Positions 52,195 through 60,869 are shown, numbered from the stretch's first letter. The stretch is DNA of 64,000 nt from RGIG3102 sp964369975 (GCA_964369975.1 CAYJFZ010000001.1:62001-126000); one strand, 5' to 3'. Translations and numbers: made by a program. Notes: a model not told the origin generated them from the sequence alone.

Positions 52195-53199
52195 TTATCC
52201 CTCTTTAGCTTTATTTAAGCTTTCTTCAATTAGGCTTGAAACATCGTAAGTTACATAGTTTTTAGCCTGTCTTATAGCATTTTTAAATGCAAGAGAATTA
52301 CTTGAGCCGTGAGCTTTAATAACACCTTTTGATATTCCTAATATAGGAGCTCCACCGTATTCTCTATAATCAAGTTTCTTTTTAAATTTTCTTAATTGGC
52401 CTTTCATTAAAACAGCTGCAAGCATAGTTAATAAGTTTGCTTTAAACATTGTTTTTAGCTCGCTGTTTACAAAGGCTGCCACACCCTCAACTGATTTTAA
52501 AGCGATGTTGCCTGAAAAACCATCGGCTACTATTACATTAGCAACATCTTCTAATATATCTCTACCCTCGATATTGCCTACAAAGTTTAAGTCTTTGTTT
52601 TCTTTTAATAAGCTATGCGCTTCAATATGAACTTCTGTTCCTTTATTTTCTTCACTACCGCTGTTTAATAAGCCAACTTTTGGGGTGTGTATACCTGCTA
52701 CATGTTGCATATAAATCGAGCCCATTACAGCGAACTGATTTAACATATCGCTTCTTACTGTTGTATTTGCACCACTATCAACTAATAAAAATCCTTTTGG
52801 GTTTTTACAAGGAACAACTGTTCCTATAGTAGGCCTTTTACACCCCTTTACTCTTTTAACTATAAAGGTTGCACCCATAACTAAAGCACCAGTTGAACCT
52901 GCTGAAACTAAGGCATCGCCTTTACCGTCTGCTAAGGCTTTAAGGGCGATATGCAGTGATGTATTTGTTTTTTTCTTAATTACATCCTCAGCGTCATCTT
53001 CAATTAAAAACACTTCATCTGCTTGTAAGAATTCCATATTTGTTGCATCGATATTATTATCTTTAATACATTTTTCCATTGTAGGTATATCACCTACTGC
53101 TAAAATATTAACTCCATATTCTTTAATTGCCTGCTGCGCTCCTTTTAAAGGCTCTAAAGGGGCATGGTCCCCGCCGAATACATCTAAAATTATTTTCAT
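52195..53199 (-). CDS. plsX: Phosphate acyltransferase PlsX
   Basis: A 334-residue protein. 'KIILDVFGGDHAPLEPLKGA' at the start, 'VSAGSTGALVMGATFIVKRV', 'LLVDSGANTTVRSDMLNQFA' and 'VADGFSGNIALKSVEG' are PlsX motifs. It makes acyl-phosphate from acyl-ACP for PlsY, entering the route completed by PlsC, which is also in this window. It lies between trmFO and rnc. Confidence 0.96.
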   Translation of the reverse strand: MKIILDVFGGDHAPLEPLKGAQQAIKEYGVNILAVGDIPTMEKCIKDNNIDATNMEFLQADEVFLIEDDAEDVIKKKTNTSLHIALKALADGKGDALVSAGSTGALVMGATFIVKRVKGCKRPTIGTVVPCKNPKGFLLVDSGANTTVRSDMLNQFAVMGSIYMQHVAGIHTPKVGLLNSGSEENKGTEVHIEAHSLLKENKDLNFVGNIEGRDILEDVANVIVADGFSGNIALKSVEGVAAFVNSELKTMFKANLLTMLAAVLMKGQLRKFKKKLDYREYGGAPILGISKGVIKAHGSSNSLAFKNAIRQAKNYVTYDVSSLIEESLNKAKEG

Positions 53200-53212
53200 T
53201 TAAATTCTCCTT

Positions 53213-54514
53213 TTATAGTACTATTTTTTCTATGTCTTTTTTTCCACGCTGACTAAAATGTTTATATCTTAATTTTTTATCTTTGATTTTTTCTTCTAAA
53301 GGTGGTAGTATTCCCATATTCGCCCCCATTGGCTGAAAGTCTTTATTTTGAGTTGTTAAATGCTTTAATAAAGCTCCACTGATTGTGTTTTGCGATGGGA
53401 TTTGTATTTCTTTATCGGTTAAATGGTTATATAAAAAGTAAGCTGATAATAAGCCACACATACTGCTTTCGCAATAGCCTTCCATCCCTGTTATCTGTCC
53501 TGCAAAATATACTTTAGGATGAAGTTTTAAATTTAATGTCTCGTTTAAAAGCATTGGCGAATTTATAAAGGAATTCCTGTGCATTACTCCATATCTTACA
53601 AATTCTGCGTTTTCTAAGCCCGGTATTAAGGAGAACACTCTTTTTTGCTCGCCAAACTTTAAGTTAGTTTGAAAGCCAACTAAATTGTATAAGGTTTTTT
53701 CTTTATCTTCGCATCTTAGTTGTACATTCGCCCAAGGTCTTCTTTGAGTTTTAGGATTTATTAATCCCACAGGGCGCATAGGGCCAAAACGCATAGTGTC
53801 AGGGCCTCTTTTTGCCATAACTTCAATAGGCATACAGCCCTCGTATACTTTTAAATCTTTTTCAAAAGTTTTAAGTTCGGCTCTTTGTGCATTCAAAAGC
53901 TCTGTGTAAAAATGCTCATACTCCTCTTTATTAAAAGGACAGTTTAGATAATCATCATCGCCCTTATCGTATCTTGAAGCTGCAAAAACTTTATCATAGT
54001 CAATGCTATCAGCTGTTATTATAGGAGCTGCCGCATCATAAAAGGACATATAATCTCCGCATAAAGCTTTTATGTTTTCATAAAGAGTGCCTTGAGTTAA
54101 AGGTCCTGTTGCAATAATTGTGTATTCATCTGTATTTATATCATTTACTTCTTGCGTTATAACAGTTATATTTTCATGCTCTGTTATTTTCTTAGTTATT
54201 ATTTTAGAAAAATCATTCCTATCAACAGCTAAGGCGCCACCTGCTGGTACACTGCATTGCTTTGCGCTTTCTAAAATAAGGGAGGAAAAATGCTGTAATT
54301 CATTTTTTAGCATCCCTTGACTTGAGTCTTCATTTAGACTCTTTAAGCTATTGGAGCAAACAAGCTCTGCAAAGCCCTCTAAAGAGTGGGCAGGAGAAAA
54401 TTTTATCGGCTTTTGCTCATACAAAAAAACCTTTATTCCTCTATTTGCTAAAAAGTAAGCTGCTTCACAGCCACTAAGGCCTGCTCCTATTACTTTAACT
54501 GTTATATCTTTCAT
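53213..54514 (-). CDS. trmFO: Methylenetetrahydrofolate-tRNA-(uracil-5-)-methyltransferase TrmFO
   Basis: A 433-residue flavoprotein. The FAD motif 'VIGAGLSGCEAAYFLANRG' starts near residue 8. 'GFAELVCSNSLKSLNEDSS' and 'YEGCMPIEVMAKRGPDTMRF' are strongly conserved, and 'YFAGQITGMEGYCESS' holds the late catalytic Cys region. It makes m5U54 in tRNA using folate. It follows topA by 15 bases, the normal topA-trmFO pairing. Confidence 0.96.
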   Translation of the reverse strand: MKDITVKVIGAGLSGCEAAYFLANRGIKVFLYEQKPIKFSPAHSLEGFAELVCSNSLKSLNEDSSQGMLKNELQHFSSLILESAKQCSVPAGGALAVDRNDFSKIITKKITEHENITVITQEVNDINTDEYTIIATGPLTQGTLYENIKALCGDYMSFYDAAAPIITADSIDYDKVFAASRYDKGDDDYLNCPFNKEEYEHFYTELLNAQRAELKTFEKDLKVYEGCMPIEVMAKRGPDTMRFGPMRPVGLINPKTQRRPWANVQLRCEDKEKTLYNLVGFQTNLKFGEQKRVFSLIPGLENAEFVRYGVMHRNSFINSPMLLNETLNLKLHPKVYFAGQITGMEGYCESSMCGLLSAYFLYNHLTDKEIQIPSQNTISGALLKHLTTQNKDFQPMGANMGILPPLEEKIKDKKLRYKHFSQRGKKDIEKIVL

Positions 54515-54529
54515 TTATTATTGCCTTTT

Positions 54530-56653
54530 CTAATCTTTTTTATCTTCTTTTGGTTTTGTTGTTTTCTTTTTTGATTGTGGGAAAGGGATGTAGTTTTTGC
54601 ATTTATCGTTTACACAATGCTCTTTTGCACCCTTAGTACTTTTCTTAAATAATGTCTTGCCACATTCTTCGCATTTTTTATCAGTAGGCATTTCCCAGCT
54701 CATAAATTTGCATTCACTTGAGTTTTCACAAGCGTAAAAAGAAACCCCTCTTTTACTTGTTAATGCTAAGATTTTGCCACCACACACTGGGCAGTTGCCA
54801 GGTGCATACTTTACTATTCTTTTTGTGTTTTTACAATCTGGAAATCCACTACAAGCCAAAAACTTGCCAAATCTTCCTGATTTAATAAGCATAGGTTTTC
54901 CACACAATTCGCAAATTTCATCGCTAACTTCATCAGGCACAGTTACTTTTTGGCCTTGCATACTTTCTTGGGCCTGTGTTAAATCTTTTACTAAAATCTC
55001 ATAGAAATCTTTTAAAACATCTGTCCACTCTTGGCTGCCTTCTTCAATCTTATCAAGTCTTTCTTCCATAGTAGCTGAAAACTTAACATCAACTATATCA
55101 GAAAAACCTCTACTTAAAACATCGTTAATTGTTATTCCCAAAACTGTTGGGATTAGCTTTTTTTGCACTCTTTCAACATAGCCCCTGTCGATAACTGTGT
55201 GAATTGTAGGCGCATAAGTAGAAGGGCGACCTATACCATTTTCTTCAAGGGCTTTAATTAATGTAGCCTCTGTATATTCAGCCGGTGGTTTTGTGAATTT
55301 TTGTTCTGTTAGCAATTCTTTTAATTTTAATTCGCTGTTTTGGCTGATTTCTGGTAAGGCTGTTTCTTTTTCTTGTTTTTCATCTTTACTTTCTTCATAA
55401 AGCGTCGTAAAGCCATCAAAAACAACAGTATAGCCTGAGGCTTTGTATAAATGCTCTCCTGAAGTGATATCAACGCTCACTGTATTTTGTAAGCAGTCTG
55501 CCATTTGAGATGCTATAAATCTTTCCCAGATAAGTTTATATAACTTTGCTGTATCGCCTGTAAGTGATGAGTAGGCGATTTGCGGAGTGATTTCTACATT
55601 TGTAGGTCTTATAGCTTCATGGGCATCTTGGGCATTATTTTTTGCTTTATATGTTCTTTTATAGCCCGGTAAATAATCTTTGCCATAGGTTTTTTCTATA
55701 AAATTAATTGATTGAGCTACTGCCTCATCGCTTATTCTTAATGAGTCAGTACGCATATAGGTAATTAAACCTTGCTGGCCATAGCCTTGAATATCAACAC
55801 CTTCATAAAGTGTTTGAGCTGCCCTCATCGTCCTTAGGGCTGTAAAGCCTAAACGACGGCTTGCCTCTTGTTGCAAAGATGAAGTGATGAAAGGAGGCGC
55901 TGGGGCTTTCTTTCTTTGGCCTTGAGTTATTTTTTCAACAGTAAAGCCAGCTTCTTCGCTTGTTTGTTTAATTTCATGAGCTGTTTTTTCATTTGTAACA
56001 GTTTGCTTTTTGCCTTTAGTTGAATGATATTTTGCCTTTATTCTTCTTGATTGGCCTTGTACTGCTAAATTCGCAAAAATATCCCAGTATTCCTCAGGAA
56101 TGAATTTTTCAATTTCTTTATGTCTTTCAACTATTAGTTTTACAGCTACTGACTGAACCCTACCCGCTGATAGACCACCCTTTATTTTTTCCCATAAAAA
56201 CGGAGATATTTTATAGCCCACCATTCTATCAAGAAGTCTTCTTGCTTGCTGGGCATTAATTAAGTCTAAATTCAAAGACCTTTTATTTTTCATACCCTCG
56301 CTCACACCTTTTTTTGTGATTTCGCCGAAGGTAACTCTATTTTGATTCGCTACATCTAATTTTAAAATATGGGCTAAATGCCAAGAAATAGCCTCACCCT
56401 CCCTATCAGGGTCAGTTGCTAAAAACACTTCATCGCTTTGAGCGCTAAGTGTTTTTAATTCTTTTATCAGCTTTGATTTACCCGGGATATTAATATATCT
56501 TGGTTTGAAATTGTTTTCAATATCTATACCCATTTGTCCTTTGGGTAAATCCCTTATATGACCCATTGAGGCGATTACATGATAATCCTCACCTAAGTAT
56601 TTTTTTATTGTTTTTGCTTTTGCGGGAGATTCCACAATAACGAGTTTTGACAT
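54530..56653 (-). CDS. topA: DNA topoisomerase I
   Basis: A 707-residue type IA topoisomerase. The Toprim domain opens 'LVIVESPAKAKTIKKYLG' with 'DPDREGEAISWHL' metal ligands. The catalytic tyrosine is Tyr299 in 'LITYMRTDSLRIS'. The C-terminus has three four-Cys zinc ribbons ('CELCGKPML...C..C', 'CPVCGGKIL...C...C', 'CEECGKTLF...C...C') and a Lys-rich tail. It relaxes negative supercoils. It lies between dprA and trmFO with gaps of 11 and 15 bases. Confidence 0.97.
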   Translation of the reverse strand: MSKLVIVESPAKAKTIKKYLGEDYHVIASMGHIRDLPKGQMGIDIENNFKPRYINIPGKSKLIKELKTLSAQSDEVFLATDPDREGEAISWHLAHILKLDVANQNRVTFGEITKKGVSEGMKNKRSLNLDLINAQQARRLLDRMVGYKISPFLWEKIKGGLSAGRVQSVAVKLIVERHKEIEKFIPEEYWDIFANLAVQGQSRRIKAKYHSTKGKKQTVTNEKTAHEIKQTSEEAGFTVEKITQGQRKKAPAPPFITSSLQQEASRRLGFTALRTMRAAQTLYEGVDIQGYGQQGLITYMRTDSLRISDEAVAQSINFIEKTYGKDYLPGYKRTYKAKNNAQDAHEAIRPTNVEITPQIAYSSLTGDTAKLYKLIWERFIASQMADCLQNTVSVDITSGEHLYKASGYTVVFDGFTTLYEESKDEKQEKETALPEISQNSELKLKELLTEQKFTKPPAEYTEATLIKALEENGIGRPSTYAPTIHTVIDRGYVERVQKKLIPTVLGITINDVLSRGFSDIVDVKFSATMEERLDKIEEGSQEWTDVLKDFYEILVKDLTQAQESMQGQKVTVPDEVSDEICELCGKPMLIKSGRFGKFLACSGFPDCKNTKRIVKYAPGNCPVCGGKILALTSKRGVSFYACENSSECKFMSWEMPTDKKCEECGKTLFKKSTKGAKEHCVNDKCKNYIPFPQSKKKTTKPKEDKKD

Positions 56654-56664
56654 ATTATTCTCCT

Positions 56665-57747
56665 TTATATTTTAAAATAAACTCCGGCTGTTTGCATTTT
56701 TACAAAACCTTCCATTTCAAGTTTTGTAAGTATTGCTTTGAGCATCGGTATAGGTATTTTTGTTTCTTGGAAGATTTGATTTGTAGTCTTTGCTTGGTTT
56801 TCTAAAGTTTGTAAGACTATTTTTTCTTCATTCGTAAGACTATTTGTGTTTTTTGTTTTTATCTTATTTTCTTTTTTATCTAATAAATTAAAATACTCTA
56901 AGATGTTATGCGCTAAAATAGTGCTTCTTACAATTGTTCCTGCGATTAATTTGTTATTACCGCTCATTAAGCTATCGTAAATTGAGCCTGGTATACTAAA
57001 GACTTCTTTTGAGTATTCTATAGCATAATTCATAGTTATCATCGTTCCGCTTTTATCCCTTGCTTGCACTAAACATACTGCATCTGCTAAAGCTGCTATT
57101 AGCCTGTTTCTTTCAACAAAGCTAAACTTGTCCTTTTTATAATCTAAGGCTGCATACTCACTTATTACTAAGCCTTTTTCTTCTATTTCTTTTTGCAAGT
57201 TCATATTTGCCCTTGGGTAGTATTTATCTAAAGATACTCCTGTTACAGCTACTGTCTTGCCATTGTTTTCTATCGCTGTTTTATTCGCTATTCCATCTAA
57301 GCCTTGCGCTATACCGCTAATTATAATACAGCCAGCTTCTGTCAATGTCTTTGTTAAATCTTCGCAAAGTTTTATACCCTCTACATTCGGTGTCCTTGTG
57401 CCTATAACTGAAACTTTATAATCAGCATTAAGCAAGGATATATCACCTTTATAGTACAAGACTATCGGCATATCGCTAATTTGCAAAAGATTTATAGGAT
57501 AGTTTTCATCAAAGCAATTAATTGATTTGATATTATTTTCTATGTGTACTTTTTGCTTTTTCTCTATTTCTTTTAAGTCAGTTTCTTTTGCTTTTATTAT
57601 TTGTTGCTGTGTAAATACTTCATATTTTTCTAAGTCGTTTTTATTTTTGTAAATTTCTTTTGGTGATAAATTAATATTATAAATTTTAATAGCGTCTTTT
57701 ATGTTTGCGCCAAAAACGGTAGTAAACCATATATTATAAATATCCAT
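56665..57747 (-). CDS. dprA: DNA processing protein DprA
   Basis: A protein of 360 residues from ATG 57747; its A is also the last base of the upstream stop (TGATG), and GGGAG lies 8 bases before. A GTG at 57762 is less likely. The Rossmann core has 'VSVIGTRTPNVEGIKL', 'IISGIAQGLDGIANKTAI' and 'SEYAALDYKKDKFSFVERNR', and a C-terminal winged helix closes the protein. It loads RecA on incoming single-stranded DNA in transformation. No other competence genes are in the window. Confidence 0.94.
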   Translation of the reverse strand: MDIYNIWFTTVFGANIKDAIKIYNINLSPKEIYKNKNDLEKYEVFTQQQIIKAKETDLKEIEKKQKVHIENNIKSINCFDENYPINLLQISDMPIVLYYKGDISLLNADYKVSVIGTRTPNVEGIKLCEDLTKTLTEAGCIIISGIAQGLDGIANKTAIENNGKTVAVTGVSLDKYYPRANMNLQKEIEEKGLVISEYAALDYKKDKFSFVERNRLIAALADAVCLVQARDKSGTMITMNYAIEYSKEVFSIPGSIYDSLMSGNNKLIAGTIVRSTILAHNILEYFNLLDKKENKIKTKNTNSLTNEEKIVLQTLENQAKTTNQIFQETKIPIPMLKAILTKLEMEGFVKMQTAGVYFKI

Positions 57748-58508
57748 CAGCCTATCTCCCACATCAGTATTGCAGCGCTTACTGCTGCATTTAATGATTG
57801 AATTTCATCACTCATTTGTATTTTTATTTTTTTTGTGCAAGTGGTAATTATTTCTTTTGAGAGTCCATTGCCCTCATTGCCTATGTATAAAGCGAAAGGG
57901 GGCTTTATTACAGCTTTCTTTAAATCTTCTGCTCCTTCTAAGCAAGAAGCTATCGTTGTATAGCCTTTAGTATTTAAGTCCCTTGTTAAAAGAAGTATGT
58001 CATTTACTTTATAAACATTTAATTTAACACTTGCAGTCATACTGCTTTTTAATACTTTTTGTGAATATATATCCGCGCATTTATCACTGACTACTACATC
58101 TTTATACCCAAAGGCTAAGGCTGAGCGCATTATAGCGCCTAAGTTTTGCGGGTCTTGTACATCTTGCAAAACTAAGAGTTTATCTTTTGAAAATACTTCG
58201 TTTGTATTATGCTTTTTCATTTTAAAAATAGCATAGACGCCTTGTGAGGTTTTTTCTTGATTTAATTTTTCATCCACAGGGTTTGTTATTATATAAGTGT
58301 TATTCTCATTTAATTTATTTTTATAAATATCGTATTCATCATAATTTATAAAAATTGAATGAGGTATAAAGCCATAGTCAATTAAGTCCATAACTATTTT
58401 TACACCCTGTGCAAAAAACAATTTTTCCTCTTGTCTAAACTTTGCTTCTTTTGCAAGTTTTATAGCATATTTAATTTTGGGATTGTCTTTACTTTGTATT
58501 ATGTTCAT
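57747..58508 (-). CDS. TrmH/SpoU-family RNA 2'-O-methyltransferase
   Basis: A 253-residue SPOUT methyltransferase. The N-terminal 'IIQSKDNPKIKYAIKLAKEA' is the substrate-binding domain, then come motif 1 'DPQNLGAIMRSALAFGYKD', motif 2 'ALYIGNEGNGLSKEI' and motif 3 'IQMSDEIQSLNAAVSAAI'. It methylates rRNA or tRNA ribose; the site is unknown. The start has a poor ribosome binding site, but a 13-17-codon open frame with a good AAGGAG ends 4 bases before its ATG, suggesting coupling. Confidence 0.92.
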   Translation of the reverse strand: MNIIQSKDNPKIKYAIKLAKEAKFRQEEKLFFAQGVKIVMDLIDYGFIPHSIFINYDEYDIYKNKLNENNTYIITNPVDEKLNQEKTSQGVYAIFKMKKHNTNEVFSKDKLLVLQDVQDPQNLGAIMRSALAFGYKDVVVSDKCADIYSQKVLKSSMTASVKLNVYKVNDILLLTRDLNTKGYTTIASCLEGAEDLKKAVIKPPFALYIGNEGNGLSKEIITTCTKKIKIQMSDEIQSLNAAVSAAILMWEIG

Positions 58509-58512
58509 GTTC

Positions 58513-58566
58513 TCATAAAGCAGTTTTAAGAATACTTTTGAAGTTCAAAGGCATTGTTAAAATCAC
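58513..58566 (-). CDS. Possible short leader ORF before the TrmH-family gene
   Basis: Seventeen codons starting at GTG 58566 (or 13 from ATG 58554), reading 'MPLNFKSILKTAL', with TGA at 58515-58513. AAGGAG (58575-58570) lies 3 bases before the GTG and 15 before the ATG. The stop is 4 bases from the methyltransferase ATG, which lacks its own strong site, so reinitiation is plausible. It may instead be untranslated leader. Confidence 0.3.
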   Translation of the reverse strand: MILTMPLNFKSILKTAL

Positions 58567-58586
58567 TTTCTCCTTATATATAAAGT

Positions 58587-58614
58587 ATTATATACTATAA
58601 ATTATAACTGATAA
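58587..58614 (-). promoter_or_regulatory. Candidate sigma-A promoter of the TrmH-dprA-topA operon
   Basis: On the minus strand TTATCA (58614-58609), 16 bases and TATAAT (58592-58587), about 80 bases before the methyltransferase start and just upstream of the AAGGAG of the short leader ORF. Confidence 0.5.
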
Positions 58615-58668
58615 TTTTAAAAAAAACTACCAATTTTTAATGAATAATTTACTCTAATATACAAATTG

Positions 58669-58696
58669 ACGCCCTAACACTTAAGTGCTAAGGCGT
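58669..58696 (-). terminator. Terminator after rplT
   Basis: A 28-base hairpin of about 13 pairs. Read as minus-strand RNA every position pairs, with two G-U pairs; read as plus-strand RNA these two become C-A mismatches. This indicates selection on the minus strand, after rplT. The T run on the minus side is weak (CAATTTGTAT), so it may also act as a 3' end stabiliser. Confidence 0.65.
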
Positions 58697-58708
58697 TTTT
58701 TTATAGTA

Positions 58709-59062
58709 TTAAAGTGCTTTTTTTGCTGTATCAACTAAAGCTTTGAATGCTTGCGCATCATTAATAGCCATTTCAGAAATCATTTTTCTGTTTAATGTGA
58801 TACCTGCTTTTTTAAGACCGTTCATGAATGTTGAGTAATTCATGCCGTGCATTTTAGCACCTGCTGAAATCCTTGTAATCCATAATCTTCTAAAATCTCT
58901 TTTTCTTTGTTTTCTACCAATGTAAGCGTAGTTACCGCTTTTCATTACTTGTTGTTTTGCCATTTTAAAGTGCTTGCTTTTTGCACCCCAGTAACCTTTA
59001 GCAAGTTTTAAAACTTTTTTTCTTCTTTTGCGAGTCATCATCGCACCTTTAACGCGAGCCAT
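58709..59062 (-). CDS. rplT: 50S ribosomal protein L20
   Basis: A 117-residue basic protein of the usual length. 'MARVKGAMMTRKRRKKVLKL' and 'GYWGAKSKHFKMAKQQVMKS' at the N-terminus and 'RDFRRLWITRISAGAKMHGM' in the globular half are invariant. L20 starts 50S assembly and represses its own operon by binding the infC leader in many bacteria. Last gene of infC-rpmI-rplT. Confidence 0.98.
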   Translation of the reverse strand: MARVKGAMMTRKRRKKVLKLAKGYWGAKSKHFKMAKQQVMKSGNYAYIGRKQRKRDFRRLWITRISAGAKMHGMNYSTFMNGLKKAGITLNRKMISEMAINDAQAFKALVDTAKKAL

Positions 59063-59106
59063 ATCTCTATCTCCTTTTTATGTCTTTAAATTATTGCGCT
59101 TATATA

Positions 59107-59316
59107 TTAAGCGTATGGTAGCATAAGTTTGATTGCTTTTGCATTTGTTTTATCTGCATATGAGCCTTTTCTAAGTTTTCTTTTTCTCTTAGTAGACATT
59201 TTTGTAAGGATATGGCTTCTGTATGCCATGCCTCTTTTCACTTTTCCTGATTTTGTAAGTTTAAATCTTTTTTTAGCACCTGAGTGTGTTTTGATTTTGT
59301 ACTTTTTCACTTTCAT
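59107..59316 (-). CDS. rpmI: 50S ribosomal protein L35
   Basis: A 69-residue very basic protein. 'KIKTHSGAKKRFKLTKSGKV' and 'SHILTKMSTKRKRKLRK' are L35 hallmarks. It lies 19 bases after infC and 44 before rplT, the standard operon. A GGAGG site precedes the ATG. Confidence 0.98.
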   Translation of the reverse strand: MKVKKYKIKTHSGAKKRFKLTKSGKVKRGMAYRSHILTKMSTKRKRKLRKGSYADKTNAKAIKLMLPYA

Positions 59317-59335
59317 TAAATTATTCCTCCTGTTA

Positions 59336-59854
59336 TTACTTGTTTTGTGGTGGCGTAAGTATCATTTGCATGCTACGCCCTTCGAGTTTTGCAGGTTTTT
59401 CAATTACTGCTCCCTCTATTTCTTGTGCAAATTTCTGCATTACTTCAAGACCTAATTTTGAATGCGCCATTTCTCTGCCCCTAAAGCGGATACTTACTTT
59501 CACTTTATCACCATGTTTTAAAAATTTGATAGCTTGATTTTTCTTTGTATTAAAGTCGTTTGTGTCTATGTTTACAGATAATCTAACTTCTTTAGTATCA
59601 ACTACTTTTTGGTTTTTCTTATTTTCTTTTTCTTTTTTCTGTTGCTCAAAGCGGAATTTACCGTAATCCATAATACGGCACACCGGTGGTGTGGCAGTTG
59701 GAGCAATTTTAACTAAGTCAAGATTTTCTCCCTCTGCTAAACTTAAAGCATTTTGAGCGGTCATAATTCCAAGTTGGTCTCCATTCGCTCCTATAACCCT
59801 TATTTCTTTATCGCGAATTTCCTCGTTGATTTCAAGCTCTTTTTTTGTACTAAT
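59336..59854 (-). CDS. infC: Translation initiation factor IF-3 (AUU start)
   Basis: A protein of 172 residues when read from ATT at 59854, which stands 8 bases after a perfect GGAGGT. This is the rare AUU start typical of infC, used for self-regulation because IF-3 rejects non-standard starts. The frame is open further to an ATG at 59902, but that would run through the ribosome binding site and the leader hairpin. The N domain begins 'ELEINEEIRDKEIRVIGANG', the linker is Lys-rich, and the C domain contains 'HGDKVKVSIRFRGREMAHSKLG'. First gene of the infC-rpmI-rplT operon. Confidence 0.95.
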   Translation of the reverse strand: MSTKKELEINEEIRDKEIRVIGANGDQLGIMTAQNALSLAEGENLDLVKIAPTATPPVCRIMDYGKFRFEQQKKEKENKKNQKVVDTKEVRLSVNIDTNDFNTKKNQAIKFLKHGDKVKVSIRFRGREMAHSKLGLEVMQKFAQEIEGAVIEKPAKLEGRSMQMILTPPQNK

Positions 59855-60024
59855 GGTAAAGCACCTCCAAATTGTTTTAAAATATTTGCAAATAAAAAGC
59901 ACGGTTCACAGCCCGTACTTAAAATAAATAGAAAATAAAAATTAACATTTTAATATCTTTTTTATTAACCCGCCTGCATATGCAAGTCAAGGTGAGTACA
60001 CATAACTGTTACTGCTTTGTTGCG
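59855..60024 (-). promoter_or_regulatory. infC operon leader (probable L20-type autoregulatory leader)
   Basis: About 170 nt of untranslated leader lie between the predicted transcript start and the AUU codon. It contains a palindromic hairpin around TGCATATGCA (about 59980) and, near its end, an intrinsic-terminator-like hairpin. L20 leaders that control infC-rpmI-rplT by attenuation are known in Firmicutes; assignment here is by position and layout, not by a covariance-model match. Confidence 0.55.
59886..59919 (-). terminator. Attenuator hairpin in the infC leader
   Basis: A 7-bp stem with one G-U pair (59913-59919 with 59898-59904) and an 8-base loop are followed on the minus strand by TTTTTATTT. 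It lies about 35 bases before the ribosome binding site of infC, so it would stop transcription before the operon unless countered. Confidence 0.6.
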
Positions 60025-60030
60025 TTTAAT

Positions 60031-60059
60031 ATCTTACCATATATTTAAAGCTATGTCAA
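60031..60059 (-). promoter_or_regulatory. Sigma-A promoter of infC-rpmI-rplT
   Basis: On the minus strand TTGACA (60059-60054), 17 bases and TAAGAT (60036-60031). The consensus -35 and ideal spacing fit a strong ribosomal-protein promoter. Between this and spoIIR (60060-60220) I see no gene and no convincing sigma-F site. Confidence 0.7.
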
Positions 60060-60220
60060 GACCTTTATCATTTTATTTTTTTAGTGATTAATTTTAAAAA
60101 ATATGGCAATACTGGAAATATCATCCAATAGCCTTATTGCAAAATATACCCAAAGCTTGAAGATTTTATATTATAAAAAGGCTCAGTTTATAAGGCTTTA
60201 ATAAAAAAGAGGTATTAAAA

Positions 60221-60829
60221 ATGAAAAAAACAGAAATAAGTGTTTTATTAGGCTTAGTTTTATGCGTTATACTCACCTTAGTTTTTCAAACAAACTTAAC
60301 AGCTCAAAATATAAGAAATGAAACTTTAAGACTGCATGTAATAGCACAATCAAATTCTTCTGAGGACCAAGAAATAAAATTATTAGTAAGGGATACCATT
60401 ATTGACTTATCTCACGCCCTATATAAAAACGAAAATTCTATAAACGAAGTCATTGATAAAACTTTAGAAAATACTGATTACTTAACACAGGTTATAAACT
60501 ACACCTTAGAAAAAAATGGGATTGATTATACAGCAAGCGTTAATGTTGAAGATTTTTATTTTGAAACTGTCAGCTATGAAAATTTTACTTTACCGCAAGG
60601 AGAATACAAAGCCCTAACTGTTCGTTTAGGTGAAGCGCAAGGCAAAAACTGGTGGTGCGTTTTATACCCATCATTTTGTTTACAAGCGAGTAGTGTTGAA
60701 TACAAAGATGAAGAAAGTAATGAGTTTATTACAGAAGATATCACTATTAAATTCAAGGCTGTTGAAGTGTATGAGGATATTGTAAACTTTTTAAAAGATG
60801 AAGAAAAAGAAGTTTATGATAAACTTTAA
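60221..60829 (+). CDS. spoIIR: Stage II sporulation protein R
   Basis: A 202-residue secreted protein with a signal peptide or anchor at residues 7-27. The conserved 'LRLHVIAQSNSSEDQEIKLL' just after it and 'LPQGEYKALTVRLGEAQGKN' then 'NWWCVLYPSFC' are SpoIIR hallmarks. Made in the forespore under sigma-F, it signals across the septum to SpoIIGA, which then processes pro-sigma-E. It is strong evidence that the organism sporulates. An AGAGG site lies 8 bases before the ATG. It is followed within 6 bases by the ileS promoter. Confidence 0.95.
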   Translation: MKKTEISVLLGLVLCVILTLVFQTNLTAQNIRNETLRLHVIAQSNSSEDQEIKLLVRDTIIDLSHALYKNENSINEVIDKTLENTDYLTQVINYTLEKNGIDYTASVNVEDFYFETVSYENFTLPQGEYKALTVRLGEAQGKNWWCVLYPSFCLQASSVEYKDEESNEFITEDITIKFKAVEVYEDIVNFLKDEEKEVYDKL

Positions 60830-60834
60830 AACGC

Positions 60835-60863
60835 TTGACATTAATAATAAAATATATTATTCT
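60835..60863 (+). promoter_or_regulatory. Sigma-A promoter of the ileS T-box leader
   Basis: TTGACA (60835-60840), a 17-base spacer and TATTCT (60858-60863), giving a start near 60870 and a leader of about 270 nt. Confidence 0.75.
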
Positions 60864-60869
60864 ATTAAT

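Noticed and set aside
59855..59902. ATG-started N-terminal extension of IF-3
   Set aside because: It would run through the ribosome binding site and into the leader hairpin, and the added residues are unlike any IF-3.
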